The notes under the pieces are model-generated. The model saw only the letters and a list, made by a program, of their open reading frames with translations. It made no database searches and was not told where the DNA came from. From positions 1 through 64,000 of the forward strand of contig NZ_LFBV01000005.1 in assembly GCF_001905345.1 (NCBI RefSeq): DNA of 64,000 nt, in the 5' to 3' direction. The position numbers and the translations under genes were made by a program. Below, piece by piece: positions 17,179-25,075 of the stretch; position 1 is the first letter of the stretch, and each line of letters begins with the position of its first letter. Source of the stretch: Streptomyces uncialis (GTDB taxonomy: Bacteria; Actinomycetota; Actinomycetes; Streptomycetales; Streptomycetaceae).

Positions 17179-17604
17179 CGGGTCGCCTTCGCTCGCGCCC
17201 CGGGGTTTCCTGTGCGGGGCGTGCTTGTCCCTGTGTCGTCGCTCGTGGGGTGCGCAGTTCCCCGCGGGTCGCCTTCGCTCGCGCCTCCGGGTGCCTGTGC
17301 TGGGCGTACTTGTTCCCGCACAGGTCGTTCGTGGGTGCGCAGTTCCCCGCGCCCCTGAGGACGTGCCGCTTCCGGTTCCCGTTCGGGTGCGGGTGCGGGT
17401 GGCCCTTGGTTGCTCGCGCAGTTCCCCGCGCCCCTGGATGCTGCCCCATTGCGGTTGCTCTTCGGGTGCGGGGCTGTCCTCGTTTTTGCGCAGTTCCCCG
17501 CGCCCCTTCGGGGGCGCCTCTTGAGGCTGTCGGTCGGGTGCGGGGCCGGCACCGACCCGAAGAACAAGCAGATGGCGCCCCGACAGGGGCGCGGGGAACC
17601 GCGC
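17179..17604. repeat. Repeat island 1 with core GCGCAGTTCCCCGCGCCCCT
   Basis: Plus-strand copies lie at 17252-17266 (truncated), 17337-17356, 17416-17435 and 17488-17507. One minus-strand copy with a single change is at 17585-17604. Spacing between plus copies is 85, 79 and 72 bp. The left end CGGGTCGCCTTCGCTCGCGC (about 17179) recurs inside at 17267. The stretch lies between the convergent serB and phosphatase genes and carries no ORF with coding character; the frames that run through it encode only artefactual repeat peptides. Confidence 0.9.
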
Positions 17605-17690
17605 GAAACGAGAACCGGCCCGCACCCGGGCAGCAACAGCACGAGGCACCCACCTGGGGGCCGCTCAGCCGCAGGTACGGACGGGGTGGG

Positions 17691-18215
17691 TCAGGGGGTC
17701 CGGCCGGGGGCCCAGTACCCCGTGAGGGTGGCCGACTCGGGTTCCAGGGTCTTCCAGGAACCCGTGAACGTGAGCACCGAGAACGCGGAGGTCGGGAAAC
17801 CCCGCCCCGCGAGCCGCTCCGCGGCGTCACCCTCGGCGGAGCCGGCGAGCACCTGGGTGAGCCCCTGCGCCCCAGGATTGTGGCCGATCAGGAGAACGTT
17901 CCGCGCCTCGTCGGGGGTCTCGTTCAGCAGGGTGATCAGCTCACCCGGCGACGCCTCGTAGATCCGCTCCTCGTAGACCGTCCGCGGTCGATGCGGGAGC
18001 TCGTGGACCGCCAGCTTCCAGGTCTCGCGGGTACGGACCGCGGTGGAACAGAGGGCCAGGTCGAAGGAGATTCCGGTGTCGGCGAGCCTGCGTCCGGCGA
18101 CGGGGGCGTCCTGCCGTCCGCGCTCGGCCAGCGGGCGCTCGTGGTCGGCGACGTCGGGCCAGTCGGCCTTGGCGTGCCGGAAAACGACGATCCTGCGGGG
18201 TTCTGCGACGCTCAT
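17691..18215 (-). CDS. SixA-type histidine phosphatase
   Basis: The 174-residue protein belongs to the histidine phosphatase branch of SixA: the catalytic RHG-like motif is VVFRHAKADW. ERPLAERGRQDA, FDLALCSTAVRTRETW and the second catalytic histidine in VLLIGHNPGAQGL follow. SixA dephosphorylates phosphohistidine proteins in E. coli; the actinobacterial substrate is unknown. The ATG at 18215 gives MSVAEPRRIVVFRHAK. It is convergent with serB across repeat island 1. Confidence 0.92.
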   Translation of the reverse strand: MSVAEPRRIVVFRHAKADWPDVADHERPLAERGRQDAPVAGRRLADTGISFDLALCSTAVRTRETWKLAVHELPHRPRTVYEERIYEASPGELITLLNETPDEARNVLLIGHNPGAQGLTQVLAGSAEGDAAERLAGRGFPTSAFSVLTFTGSWKTLEPESATLTGYWAPGRTP

Positions 18216-18299
18216 GTGTTCCAGCTTCGCATGAAACCTGTTACCGGGCGCAGGGAGTTGACCGGCCGTTCCCCACGGTTTCCGGGGGTGCCACGAGGG

Positions 18300-18509
18300 C
18301 TATCGGGCCAGCAGGTCCCTGACGCGCTCCAGCAGCTGGGTGGCGCCCGGCTCGGCGGTCGCGGCCTGGGCCTCGGCGGGGTTGAGGATCAGCCCGAGGA
18401 GGATCACGAAGGCGGCGGCGGGCAGCAGCAGGGCCCACCAGGGCAGCCGGATCCCGGCGCGGGGCGTGGACACGGGGCTGGATGTCCGGGCGTACGGTCG
18501 GACCGGCAT
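18300..18509 (-). CDS. Small single-span membrane protein, unknown
   Basis: The 69-residue product begins MPVRPYARTSSPVSTPRAGI and has one transmembrane helix (LPWWALLLPAAAFVILLGLI) followed by a short Ala/Glu-rich tail ending in ERVRDLLAR. The ATG at 18509 is supported by GGAGGC nine bases upstream; the frame is open further to 18611 without a site. I do not recognise a family. Confidence 0.75.
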   Translation of the reverse strand: MPVRPYARTSSPVSTPRAGIRLPWWALLLPAAAFVILLGLILNPAEAQAATAEPGATQLLERVRDLLAR

Positions 18510-18699
18510 GACGCCTCCGTGGATCCTCGACGGTCGGTCGGCCGCAGGTCCGCGGCCATGGTTCGACAGTACGGAGCGCGGCGTGCTCAACCCATCCGGA
18601 GATCCACCCACTTGACCCTGACCCTGGCCCCCTAGGGGACAGGGGGGCTACCCCCACCCCCGGGCAGATCCCGGGGGCCGGGGCGGCCGGGGTTCCGGG

Positions 18700-18816
18700 T
18701 CAGGGGGACGCGATCGTGGCGATGACGCCGATGACTACGGTGATGGCCAGCATGGCGCTGAAGACGAGCACCAGCTTCTTCTGGCCGTTCTGGGGGTTCG
18801 GGTCGAGAACAGGCAT
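18700..18816 (-). CDS. 38-residue single-span membrane protein (SGM-type small protein)
   Basis: The predicted product MPVLDPNPQNGQKKLVLVFS continues with AMLAITVVIGVIATIASP, one clear transmembrane helix. Proteins of this size and start are, as I recall, conserved among Streptomyces. The ATG at 18816 lacks a strong binding site. Its function is unknown. It would be missed by many gene finders because of its length. Confidence 0.7.
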   Translation of the reverse strand: MPVLDPNPQNGQKKLVLVFSAMLAITVVIGVIATIASP

Positions 18817-18886
18817 GGGCCCAGTCTCGCACCGGACCGGCGCGGGCTCCCTCCGGGGGTCGCCCCCGCGACTCCCCAGGAGAGGG

Positions 18887-20284
18887 TCAGCCCTTGGCCG
18901 CCGCCAGCTCGGACTCGACCGTGCGGTTGCGTCCGGCGAGCACACCCATCGTGATCTGGGGGATCATCAGGCCCGCCATCAGGGCGATCGGCAGCCCCCA
19001 GCCACCGCTGTGCTGGTAGAGCACACCGACGAGCAGCGGACCGGGGATCGACAGCAGATATCCCGCGCTCTGCGCGAACGCGGACAGCTTGACCACTCCG
19101 GCGGCGGTGCGGGCCCGCATCCCGACCATGGTCAGGGCGAGCGGGAAGGCGCAGTTGGCGATCCCGAGGAGGAGGGCCCAGGCCCAGGCGCCGGAGGCGG
19201 GGGCGAGGTACAGCCCGGCGTATCCGGCGAGCCCGCAGACGCCCAGTACGGCGACGATCGGGCCCTGGTGGGGCAGTCGGGTGGCGATCCGGGGGATGAC
19301 GAACGCGAGCGGTACGCCCATGGCCATGGTGACGGCGAGCAGCAGCCCGGCCGTACCGGCGGGGACGCCCGCGTCGCGGAAGATCTGCGGCATCCAGCCC
19401 ATGGTGATGTACGCGGCGGTGGCCTGGAGGCCGAAGAATCCGGCGAGGGCCCAGGCGGTGCGGCTGCGGGTGATCCGCAGCCCGTCCGACGCGGGCGCGG
19501 CGGCGGCCGTCCGTCCGGTACGGGGCTCCCCCGTACGGCCCCGCTCGCGGACCAGCGGCAGCCAGGGCACGACGGCCGCCACGGCGAGCGCGCCCCACAG
19601 GGCGAGTCCGGTGCGCCAGCTGCCGCCGAGCGCGTCGGTCAGGGGGACGGTCACGGCGGCGGCGCCCGCGGTGCCCAGCGACAGCGCCATGGAGTAGAGG
19701 CCGGTCATGGAGCCGACCCGGTCGGGGAACCAGCGCTTGACGATCACCGGCATGAGGACGTTGCTGACCGCGATGCCCATCAGCGCGAGGGCGCTGGCGG
19801 CCAGGAATCCGGCGGTGCCGCCCAGGAAGGGGCGGATCGCGACCCCGAGCGCGACCGCGGCCATGCCCGCGCAGACCACGGCGGCGGGCCCGAAGCGGCG
19901 GGCGAGGCGCGGGGCCATGATCCCGAACACGGCGAAGCACAGGGGCGGGACGGAGGTGAGGAGTCCGGCGAGGCTGCCGCTCATACCGAGGCCCACCCGT
20001 ACCTCTTCGAGGAGGGCGCCGAAGCTGGTGATGGCGGGGCGGAGGTTCAGCGCGGCGAGGACGATGCCGATGATCATCAGCCGGACGGTCCAGCGCCGTG
20101 CGGCGGGAGCCTGGCCCGTGCGCGGGTCCGGACCGGTGGGGACGAGCGGTTCGCCGCCCGGGGCCGGGGCAGCGCCGGGGCGCGGGGCGACGGGTGTCCC
20201 GGCGGACCGCGGACGCGTCCCGGTGGTCGGGGCGGTCACGGAACCGGCCGTGGAGCTGCTCGTGGGGATGTCCTCGCTCTGCAT
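18887..20284 (-). CDS. MFS transporter, CynX/NimT-like
   Basis: The roughly 465-residue protein has a disordered Pro/Gly-rich N terminus of about 65 residues, then 12 hydrophobic segments. The first is MIIGIVLAALNLRPAITSFG, the RP-containing motif typical of the CynX/NimT (cyanate/nitroimidazole) branch. It is an exporter or importer of small molecules; the substrate is unknown. The start is uncertain: ATGs at 20296, 20293 and 20284 are all in frame. A TATGAT -10 lies at 20292-20297, so a leaderless message from 20284 is my preferred reading. A GntR regulator is divergently encoded. Confidence 0.88.
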   Translation of the reverse strand: MQSEDIPTSSSTAGSVTAPTTGTRPRSAGTPVAPRPGAAPAPGGEPLVPTGPDPRTGQAPAARRWTVRLMIIGIVLAALNLRPAITSFGALLEEVRVGLGMSGSLAGLLTSVPPLCFAVFGIMAPRLARRFGPAAVVCAGMAAVALGVAIRPFLGGTAGFLAASALALMGIAVSNVLMPVIVKRWFPDRVGSMTGLYSMALSLGTAGAAAVTVPLTDALGGSWRTGLALWGALAVAAVVPWLPLVRERGRTGEPRTGRTAAAAPASDGLRITRSRTAWALAGFFGLQATAAYITMGWMPQIFRDAGVPAGTAGLLLAVTMAMGVPLAFVIPRIATRLPHQGPIVAVLGVCGLAGYAGLYLAPASGAWAWALLLGIANCAFPLALTMVGMRARTAAGVVKLSAFAQSAGYLLSIPGPLLVGVLYQHSGGWGLPIALMAGLMIPQITMGVLAGRNRTVESELAAAKG

Positions 20285-20298
20285 GACACCCATCATAG

Positions 20299-20313
20299 AA
20301 TCATGGGATGATT
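20299..20313. promoter_or_regulatory. Palindromic operator between the MFS gene and its GntR regulator
   Basis: AATCATGGGATGATT is a perfect inverted repeat (6-bp arms, 3-bp centre). It lies between the MFS start codons and the regulator start, directly upstream of the putative MFS -10 (20292-20297), where a repressor would block RNA polymerase. The likely ligand is the FadR-type GntR protein at 20363-21076. Confidence 0.65.
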
Positions 20314-20362
20314 GGTCGTTCCGTTGCCTGCCTCACAACACCGAGCGAAGGACCGACGCCGT

Positions 20363-21076
20363 ATGCCGCTCAGCCATCCCAGACGATCGGCCCTGTCCGA
20401 GCAGGTCATCGCGGCGTTGCGGGCGCAGATCACCTCGGGTGAGTGGTCGGTGGGCTCCCGTATCCCGACCGAGCCGGAGCTGGTCGAGCAGCTCGGTGTG
20501 GCGCGGAACACCGTCCGGGAGGCCGTCCGGGCGCTCGCGCACAACGGTCTGCTGGACATCCGGCAGGGCTCCGGTACGTATGTGGTGGCGACCAGCGAGC
20601 TGGCCGGGGTGATGCAGCGCAGGTTCGCGGACGCCGACCCCCTGCACATCGCCGAGCTGCGCTCCACGCTGGAGTCCAGCGCGGCCCGGCTGGCCGCGCA
20701 GCGCCGTACGGAGCGTGACCTCGGGCAGCTCGACGCGCTGCTGGCGCGCCGTGAGGAGGCCTGGGGTTCCGGGGACACGGAGCGGTTCGTGACCGCCGAC
20801 GCGACCTTTCATCTGGCGGTCGTCGCCGCGTCCCACAACGATGTGCTGACGGCGATGTACGCGGACCTCGGCGAGGTGCTGCGCGACCGCTTGCGGGAGG
20901 GTGTGGGCGCGGAGCTGACGCCGGACGCCCATATGGACCACGCGCGGCTGGTGGACGCCGTGCGGGCCGGTGACCAGGAGACGGCCGCCGCCGAGGCCGC
21001 CGCGTACGCCCTGAAGTGCTGGCATCGCACCCACGGCACGGCCCCGGCACCCGGCACGGGGCGGTCGGCACGCTGA
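20363..21076 (+). CDS. FadR-subfamily GntR transcriptional regulator
   Basis: The 237-residue regulator has an N-terminal winged helix-turn-helix (LSEQVIAALRAQITSGEWSV, IPTEPELVEQLGVARNTVRE, NGLLDIRQGSGTYV). A helical FCD effector domain follows (LRSTLESSAARLAAQR, FHLAVVAASHNDVL, MDHARLVDAVRAGDQE) with the metal-binding Asp/His pattern. The ATG at 20363 gives MPLSHPRRSALSEQV. It probably represses the divergent MFS gene and itself through the palindrome in the 78-bp gap. Confidence 0.93.
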   Translation: MPLSHPRRSALSEQVIAALRAQITSGEWSVGSRIPTEPELVEQLGVARNTVREAVRALAHNGLLDIRQGSGTYVVATSELAGVMQRRFADADPLHIAELRSTLESSAARLAAQRRTERDLGQLDALLARREEAWGSGDTERFVTADATFHLAVVAASHNDVLTAMYADLGEVLRDRLREGVGAELTPDAHMDHARLVDAVRAGDQETAAAEAAAYALKCWHRTHGTAPAPGTGRSAR

Positions 21077-21132
21077 TCGGCACGGCTACGACCGGCCGGT
21101 CGGCCGGTCCGTCTGTCAGACCGGTCCGTCCG

Positions 21133-21501
21133 TCACACCCGCTGCTCGGTGACCCACACCGACGCGATGCCCTCCCAGCAGCGGCCCGTGAGCCGTACCG
21201 TCCCGGCCGGACCCACCTCGACGGGGCTGCCGTCGACGTCGATGTCCCACCACTGGACGCACTCGATGTGCAGGCTGACCCGGTAGACGGCCGGGTAGGG
21301 GTTGTGGCAGTACGTGACGGCCTCGGCGCCCTCGACACTGGTACGGCACTCGGCGCCGGACCGGCCGAAGTCGCCCTCGGCGCGGGTGGACCGTTCGGGC
21401 CCGGGATCGGGGTCGATCCCGCCCGGGACGGCGCCCGCGGGCAGCGAGGTCAGGAAGATGAGTACGGCGAGCAGCGGGACGAATCCATGTGACAAGCGCA
21501 C
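21133..21501 (-). CDS. Small secreted protein, unknown
   Basis: The 122-residue product has a signal peptide (VRLSHGFVPLLAVLIFLTSL PAGAVPGG region). The mature part has four cysteines, at AECRTS, TYCHN, IECVQ and GRCWEG, consistent with two disulphides outside the cell. The start is a GTG at 21501 with AGGAGG at seven bases. I recognise no family. It is convergent with the GntR gene and lies downstream of the fabI terminator. Confidence 0.82.
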   Translation of the reverse strand: MRLSHGFVPLLAVLIFLTSLPAGAVPGGIDPDPGPERSTRAEGDFGRSGAECRTSVEGAEAVTYCHNPYPAVYRVSLHIECVQWWDIDVDGSPVEVGPAGTVRLTGRCWEGIASVWVTEQRV

Positions 21502-21655
21502 AAGGGAACCTCCTCGGCTGTACGGCGACGCACGGTGAGGTGTGCCGCGGCTGCACCACAAGGGAAGCACCGCGTCTTGGGCGGGACACGGGAACGCGTG
21601 TTCCAGCCTGCCCCGTTCGGCCCCCCGTCCGCCTGCGCTGCTGACCCGAACGGGC

Positions 21656-21692
21656 GACGCCCCGTCCCCGCGCGGTGCGGGAACGGGGCGTC
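21656..21692 (-). terminator. Terminator downstream of fabI
   Basis: A 16-bp stem with one mismatch (21656-21671 with 21677-21692) and a 5-nt loop lies 44 bases after the fabI stop. Confidence 0.75.
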
Positions 21693-21735
21693 GTCGGTGA
21701 CACCGGAGGGCCGGGCGAGGGGCCGGCCGGGTGGT

Positions 21736-22503
21736 TCAGGCGCCGATGGCGTGCAGCCCGCCGTCGACGTGGATGATCTCGCCGGTGGTCTTCGGGAACC
21801 AGTCGGACAGCAGGGCGACGACGCCCTTGCCCGCGGGCTCCGGGTCCTTCAGGTCCCACTCCAGCGGGGAGCGGCTGTCCCACACCTTCGCCAGGTCCTC
21901 GAAGCCGGGGATGGACTTGGCGGCCATCGAACCGATCGGACCGGCCGAGACGAGGTTGCAGCGGATCTGCTGCTTGCCCAGTTCACGGGCCATGTAGCGG
22001 CTGGTGGCCTCCAGGGCCGCCTTGGCGGGGCCCATCCAGTCGTACTGCGGCCAGGCGTACTGCGCGTCGAAGGTCAGACCGACGACGGAGCCGCCGTCGC
22101 GCATCAGCGGCAGGCACGCCATGGTCAGCGACTTCAGCGAGAACGCCGACACGTGCATGGCGGTGGCGACGGACTCGAAGGGGGTGTTGAGGAAGTTGCC
22201 GCCGAGGGCGTCCTGGGGGGCGAAGCCGACGGAGTGCACGACCCCGTCGAGCCCGCCCAGCTCCTGGCCGACCACGTCCGCGAGGCGCCCCAGGTGCTCG
22301 TCGTTGGTGACGTCGAGCTCGATGACCTTGGTCGGCTTGGGGAGCTTCTTCGCGATGCGCTCGGTGAGGGTGGGGCGCGGGAAGGCCGTGAGGATGATCT
22401 CGGCGCCCTGCTCCTGCGCGATACGCGCGGTGTGGAAGGCGATGGACGACTCCAGCAGCACCCCGGTGATGAGGACGCGCTTGCCGTCGAGGATTCCGCT
22501 CAT
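21736..22503 (-). CDS. fabI: Enoyl-[acyl-carrier-protein] reductase (NADH), FabI/InhA family
   Basis: The 255-residue SDR-like enzyme catalyses the last reductive step of fatty acid elongation. It shows the FabI-type nucleotide motif LITGVLLESSIAFHTARIAQ, HSVGFAPQDALGG, and the active site YDWMGPAKAALEATSRYMAR with catalytic Tyr and Lys. NLVSAGPIGSMAAKSIPGF and GGLHAIGA follow. The sequence resembles InhA. It lies 5 nt downstream of fabG, forming a two-gene operon that supplies both reductions of type II fatty acid synthesis. Confidence 0.97.
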   Translation of the reverse strand: MSGILDGKRVLITGVLLESSIAFHTARIAQEQGAEIILTAFPRPTLTERIAKKLPKPTKVIELDVTNDEHLGRLADVVGQELGGLDGVVHSVGFAPQDALGGNFLNTPFESVATAMHVSAFSLKSLTMACLPLMRDGGSVVGLTFDAQYAWPQYDWMGPAKAALEATSRYMARELGKQQIRCNLVSAGPIGSMAAKSIPGFEDLAKVWDSRSPLEWDLKDPEPAGKGVVALLSDWFPKTTGEIIHVDGGLHAIGA

Positions 22504-22508
22504 GCTGA

Positions 22509-23225
22509 TCAGTGACCCATTCCCAGTCCGCCGTCAACCGGGATGACGGCTCCAGTGATGTACGAGGCGTCGTCCGACGCGAGGAACCGCACCGTGGCGG
22601 CGATCTCCTCGGGCCGCGCGTAACGGCCGAGCGGCACCTGCTTGACGATGCCCGCGCGCTGCTCCTCGCTGAGCACCTGCGTCATGTCGGTGTCGACGAA
22701 GCCGGGCGCGACGACGTTGAAGGTGATGTTGCGGGAGCCGAGCTCCCGCGCGAGGGAGCGGGCGAAGCCGACGAGGCCGGCCTTGGAGGCGGCGTAGTTG
22801 GCCTGCCCCGCGGAGCCCATCAGCCCGACGACGGAGGAGATCAGGACGACACGGCCCTTCTTGGCGCGCAGCATCGCCCGGTTGGCACGCTTCACGACCC
22901 GGAACGTGCCGGTGAGGTTGGTGTCGAGGACGGAGGTGAAGTCCTCCTCGGACATCCGCATCAGGAGCTGGTCCTTGGTGACCCCGGCGTTGGCGATCAG
23001 CACCTCGACCGGGCCGTGCTCGGCCTCGATCTCCTTGTACGCCCGCTCCACCTGCTCGGTGTCGGTGATGTCGCACTTGACGGCGAGGAAGCCCTGGGCC
23101 GTGAGGGCCTCGGGGTCACCCGAGCGGTATGTGATCGCGACCTTGTCGCCGGCCTCGGCGAACGCGCGGGCGATGGCGAGGCCGATGCCCCGGTTTCCTC
23201 CGGTGACGAGAACCGAGCGGCTCAA
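22509..23225 (-). CDS. fabG: 3-oxoacyl-[acyl-carrier-protein] reductase FabG (MabA-like)
   Basis: The 238-residue SDR has VLVTGGNRGIGLAIARAFA, LIANAGVTKDQLLMRMSEED, ISSVVGLMGSAGQANYAASK (catalytic Ser, Tyr, Lys) and the C-terminal FVDTDMTQVL and ITGAVIPVDGGLGMGH. It reduces the beta-ketoacyl-ACP intermediate. I choose a TTG start at 23225 (product LSRSVLVTGG) with AAAGGGTG eight bases upstream, matching the FabG N terminus; the frame is open to 23444 without a site. fabI follows after 5 nt. Confidence 0.95.
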   Translation of the reverse strand: MSRSVLVTGGNRGIGLAIARAFAEAGDKVAITYRSGDPEALTAQGFLAVKCDITDTEQVERAYKEIEAEHGPVEVLIANAGVTKDQLLMRMSEEDFTSVLDTNLTGTFRVVKRANRAMLRAKKGRVVLISSVVGLMGSAGQANYAASKAGLVGFARSLARELGSRNITFNVVAPGFVDTDMTQVLSEEQRAGIVKQVPLGRYARPEEIAATVRFLASDDASYITGAVIPVDGGLGMGH

Positions 23226-23551
23226 CGGATCACCCTTTCGATAGCGGTCTGCTGACGCGGTGGTCCCGGCCGCCGCCGGTGGCGGCGGGTCCTGGTGACC
23301 GACCCTTCGAAAACCTATCGGTACCGTCCCGCACGGAGAGAATCGGCCACCGACAGCGACGGGGAGGGCCCGCTGTCGGGACCCTACAGAACGGCACCGT
23401 CCGGTACCCGCCAGGAGGTGGCCTTCGGGACCCCCGTCGGACATGATCGGGGCGGGCCGGTCGGCGGGGACGGCGGCCCGTCCCGTCCGTCCCGCGGAGT
23501 GCTCCGGCCGTCCGCCCGCACCACACCCTCACGCCCCTCGGGAGATCCTCC
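23226..23551. other. Divergent intergenic region between fabG and tldD
   Basis: The 326 bp contain an AT-richer patch on the minus strand (GATAGG near 23316-23321) that may be the fabG -10. Two inverted repeats are visible: GCCGCC/GGCGGC (23269-23282) and CCGACAGC/GCTGTCGG (23352-23377). No coding sequence with a supported start is visible. Confidence 0.4.
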
Positions 23552-25075
23552 GTGCCACATTCGATCGACGAAGCCTTCACGGCGCTGCCCTTGCGGGCAC
23601 TCGCCGACGCGGCGCTCGCGCGGGCCCGCTCGCTGGGGGCCGAGCACGCGGACTTCCGGCTGGAGCGGGTGCGCAGCGCGTCCTGGCGGCTGCGGGACGC
23701 CAAGCCGTCGGGGTCCTCGGACACCACGGACCTGGGCTACGCGGTCCGGGTCGTGCACGGCGGTACCTGGGGGTTCGCGTCGGGGGTGGACCTGACGATG
23801 GACGCGGCGGCCAGGGTGGCTTCCCAGGCGGTGGCGATGGCGAAGCTGTCGGCGCGGGTCATCGAGGCGGCCGGGTCGGACGAGCGGGTGGAGCTGGCCG
23901 GGGAGCCGGTGCACGCCGACCGGACATGGGTGTCGGCGTACGAGGTGGACCCGTTCGCGGTGCCGGACGAACAGAAGGCGGGGCTGCTCGCCGAGTGGAG
24001 CGCGAAGCTGCTGGCCGCGAAGGGGGTGAGCCATGTGGACGCGGCCCTGACCACCGTCCACGAGAACAAGTTCTACGCGGACACGGCGGGCACGGTCACC
24101 ACCCAGCAGCGGGTCCGGCTGCATCCGGAGTTCACGGCGGTCGCGGTGGACGAGTCGACGGGCGAGTTCGACTCGATGCGGACGCTGGCGCCCCCGGCCG
24201 GACGTGGCTGGGAGTATCTGACCGGGGACCACTGGGACTGGGCGGGTGAGCTGGAGACCATCCCCGAGCTGCTCGCCGAGAAGATGCTCGCGCCGAGCGT
24301 CGAGGCCGGGCTGTACGACCTGGTCGTCGACCCGTCGAACCTGTGGCTGACGATCCATGAGTCGATCGGGCACGCCACCGAGCTGGACCGGGCGCTCGGC
24401 TACGAGGCGGCGTACGCGGGCACGTCCTTCGCGACGTTCGACCGGCTGGGCAAGCTGCGGTACGGCTCCGAGATCATGAACGTGACCGGTGACCGCACCG
24501 CCGAGCACGGGCTGGCGACGATCGGCTACGACGACGAGGGGGTGGCCGCGCAGTCCTGGGACCTGGTCAGGGGCGGCACCCTGGTGGGCTACCAGCTGGA
24601 CCGCCGGATCGCCCGGCTGACCGGTTTCAAGCGGTCCAACGGCTGCGCGTACGCCGACTCCCCCGGGCATGTCCCGGTGCAGCGGATGGCGAACGTGTCG
24701 CTGCGGCCGGACCCGGCGGGCATGTCGACGGAGGACCTGATCGGCGGGGTGGAGCGGGGCGTCTACGTGGTCGGGGACCGGTCCTGGTCGATCGACATGC
24801 AGCGGTACAACTTCCAGTTCACCGGGCAGCGCTTCTTCCGTATCGAGAACGGCAGGCTCGCCGGGCAGCTGCGCGATGTGGCGTACCAGGCGACGACCAC
24901 CGACTTCTGGGGCTCGATGACCGCGGTCGGCGGCCCCCAGACCTATGTCCTCGGTGGCGCCTTCAACTGCGGCAAGGCCCAGCCGGGCCAGGTCGCGGCG
25001 GTCTCCCACGGCTGCCCCTCCGCGCTCTTCCGCGGTGTGAACATCCTCAACACCACGCAGGAGGCAGGGCGATGA
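23552..25075 (+). CDS. tldD: TldD-family metalloprotease subunit
   Basis: The 507-residue protein carries the TldD zinc motif HESIGHATELD (His269, Glu270, His274). Family blocks include VRVVHGGTWGFASGVDL, TVHENKFYADTAGTVTTQQR, SIDMQRYNFQFTGQRFFRIE and a cysteine-rich-end block (LGGAFNCGKAQPGQV). TldD with TldE unfolds and degrades small modified peptides and antitoxins in E. coli. A GTG start at 23552 follows GGGAGA. Its stop overlaps the ATG of tldE by four bases (ATGA), so both subunits are co-translated. Confidence 0.95.
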   Translation: MPHSIDEAFTALPLRALADAALARARSLGAEHADFRLERVRSASWRLRDAKPSGSSDTTDLGYAVRVVHGGTWGFASGVDLTMDAAARVASQAVAMAKLSARVIEAAGSDERVELAGEPVHADRTWVSAYEVDPFAVPDEQKAGLLAEWSAKLLAAKGVSHVDAALTTVHENKFYADTAGTVTTQQRVRLHPEFTAVAVDESTGEFDSMRTLAPPAGRGWEYLTGDHWDWAGELETIPELLAEKMLAPSVEAGLYDLVVDPSNLWLTIHESIGHATELDRALGYEAAYAGTSFATFDRLGKLRYGSEIMNVTGDRTAEHGLATIGYDDEGVAAQSWDLVRGGTLVGYQLDRRIARLTGFKRSNGCAYADSPGHVPVQRMANVSLRPDPAGMSTEDLIGGVERGVYVVGDRSWSIDMQRYNFQFTGQRFFRIENGRLAGQLRDVAYQATTTDFWGSMTAVGGPQTYVLGGAFNCGKAQPGQVAAVSHGCPSALFRGVNILNTTQEAGR

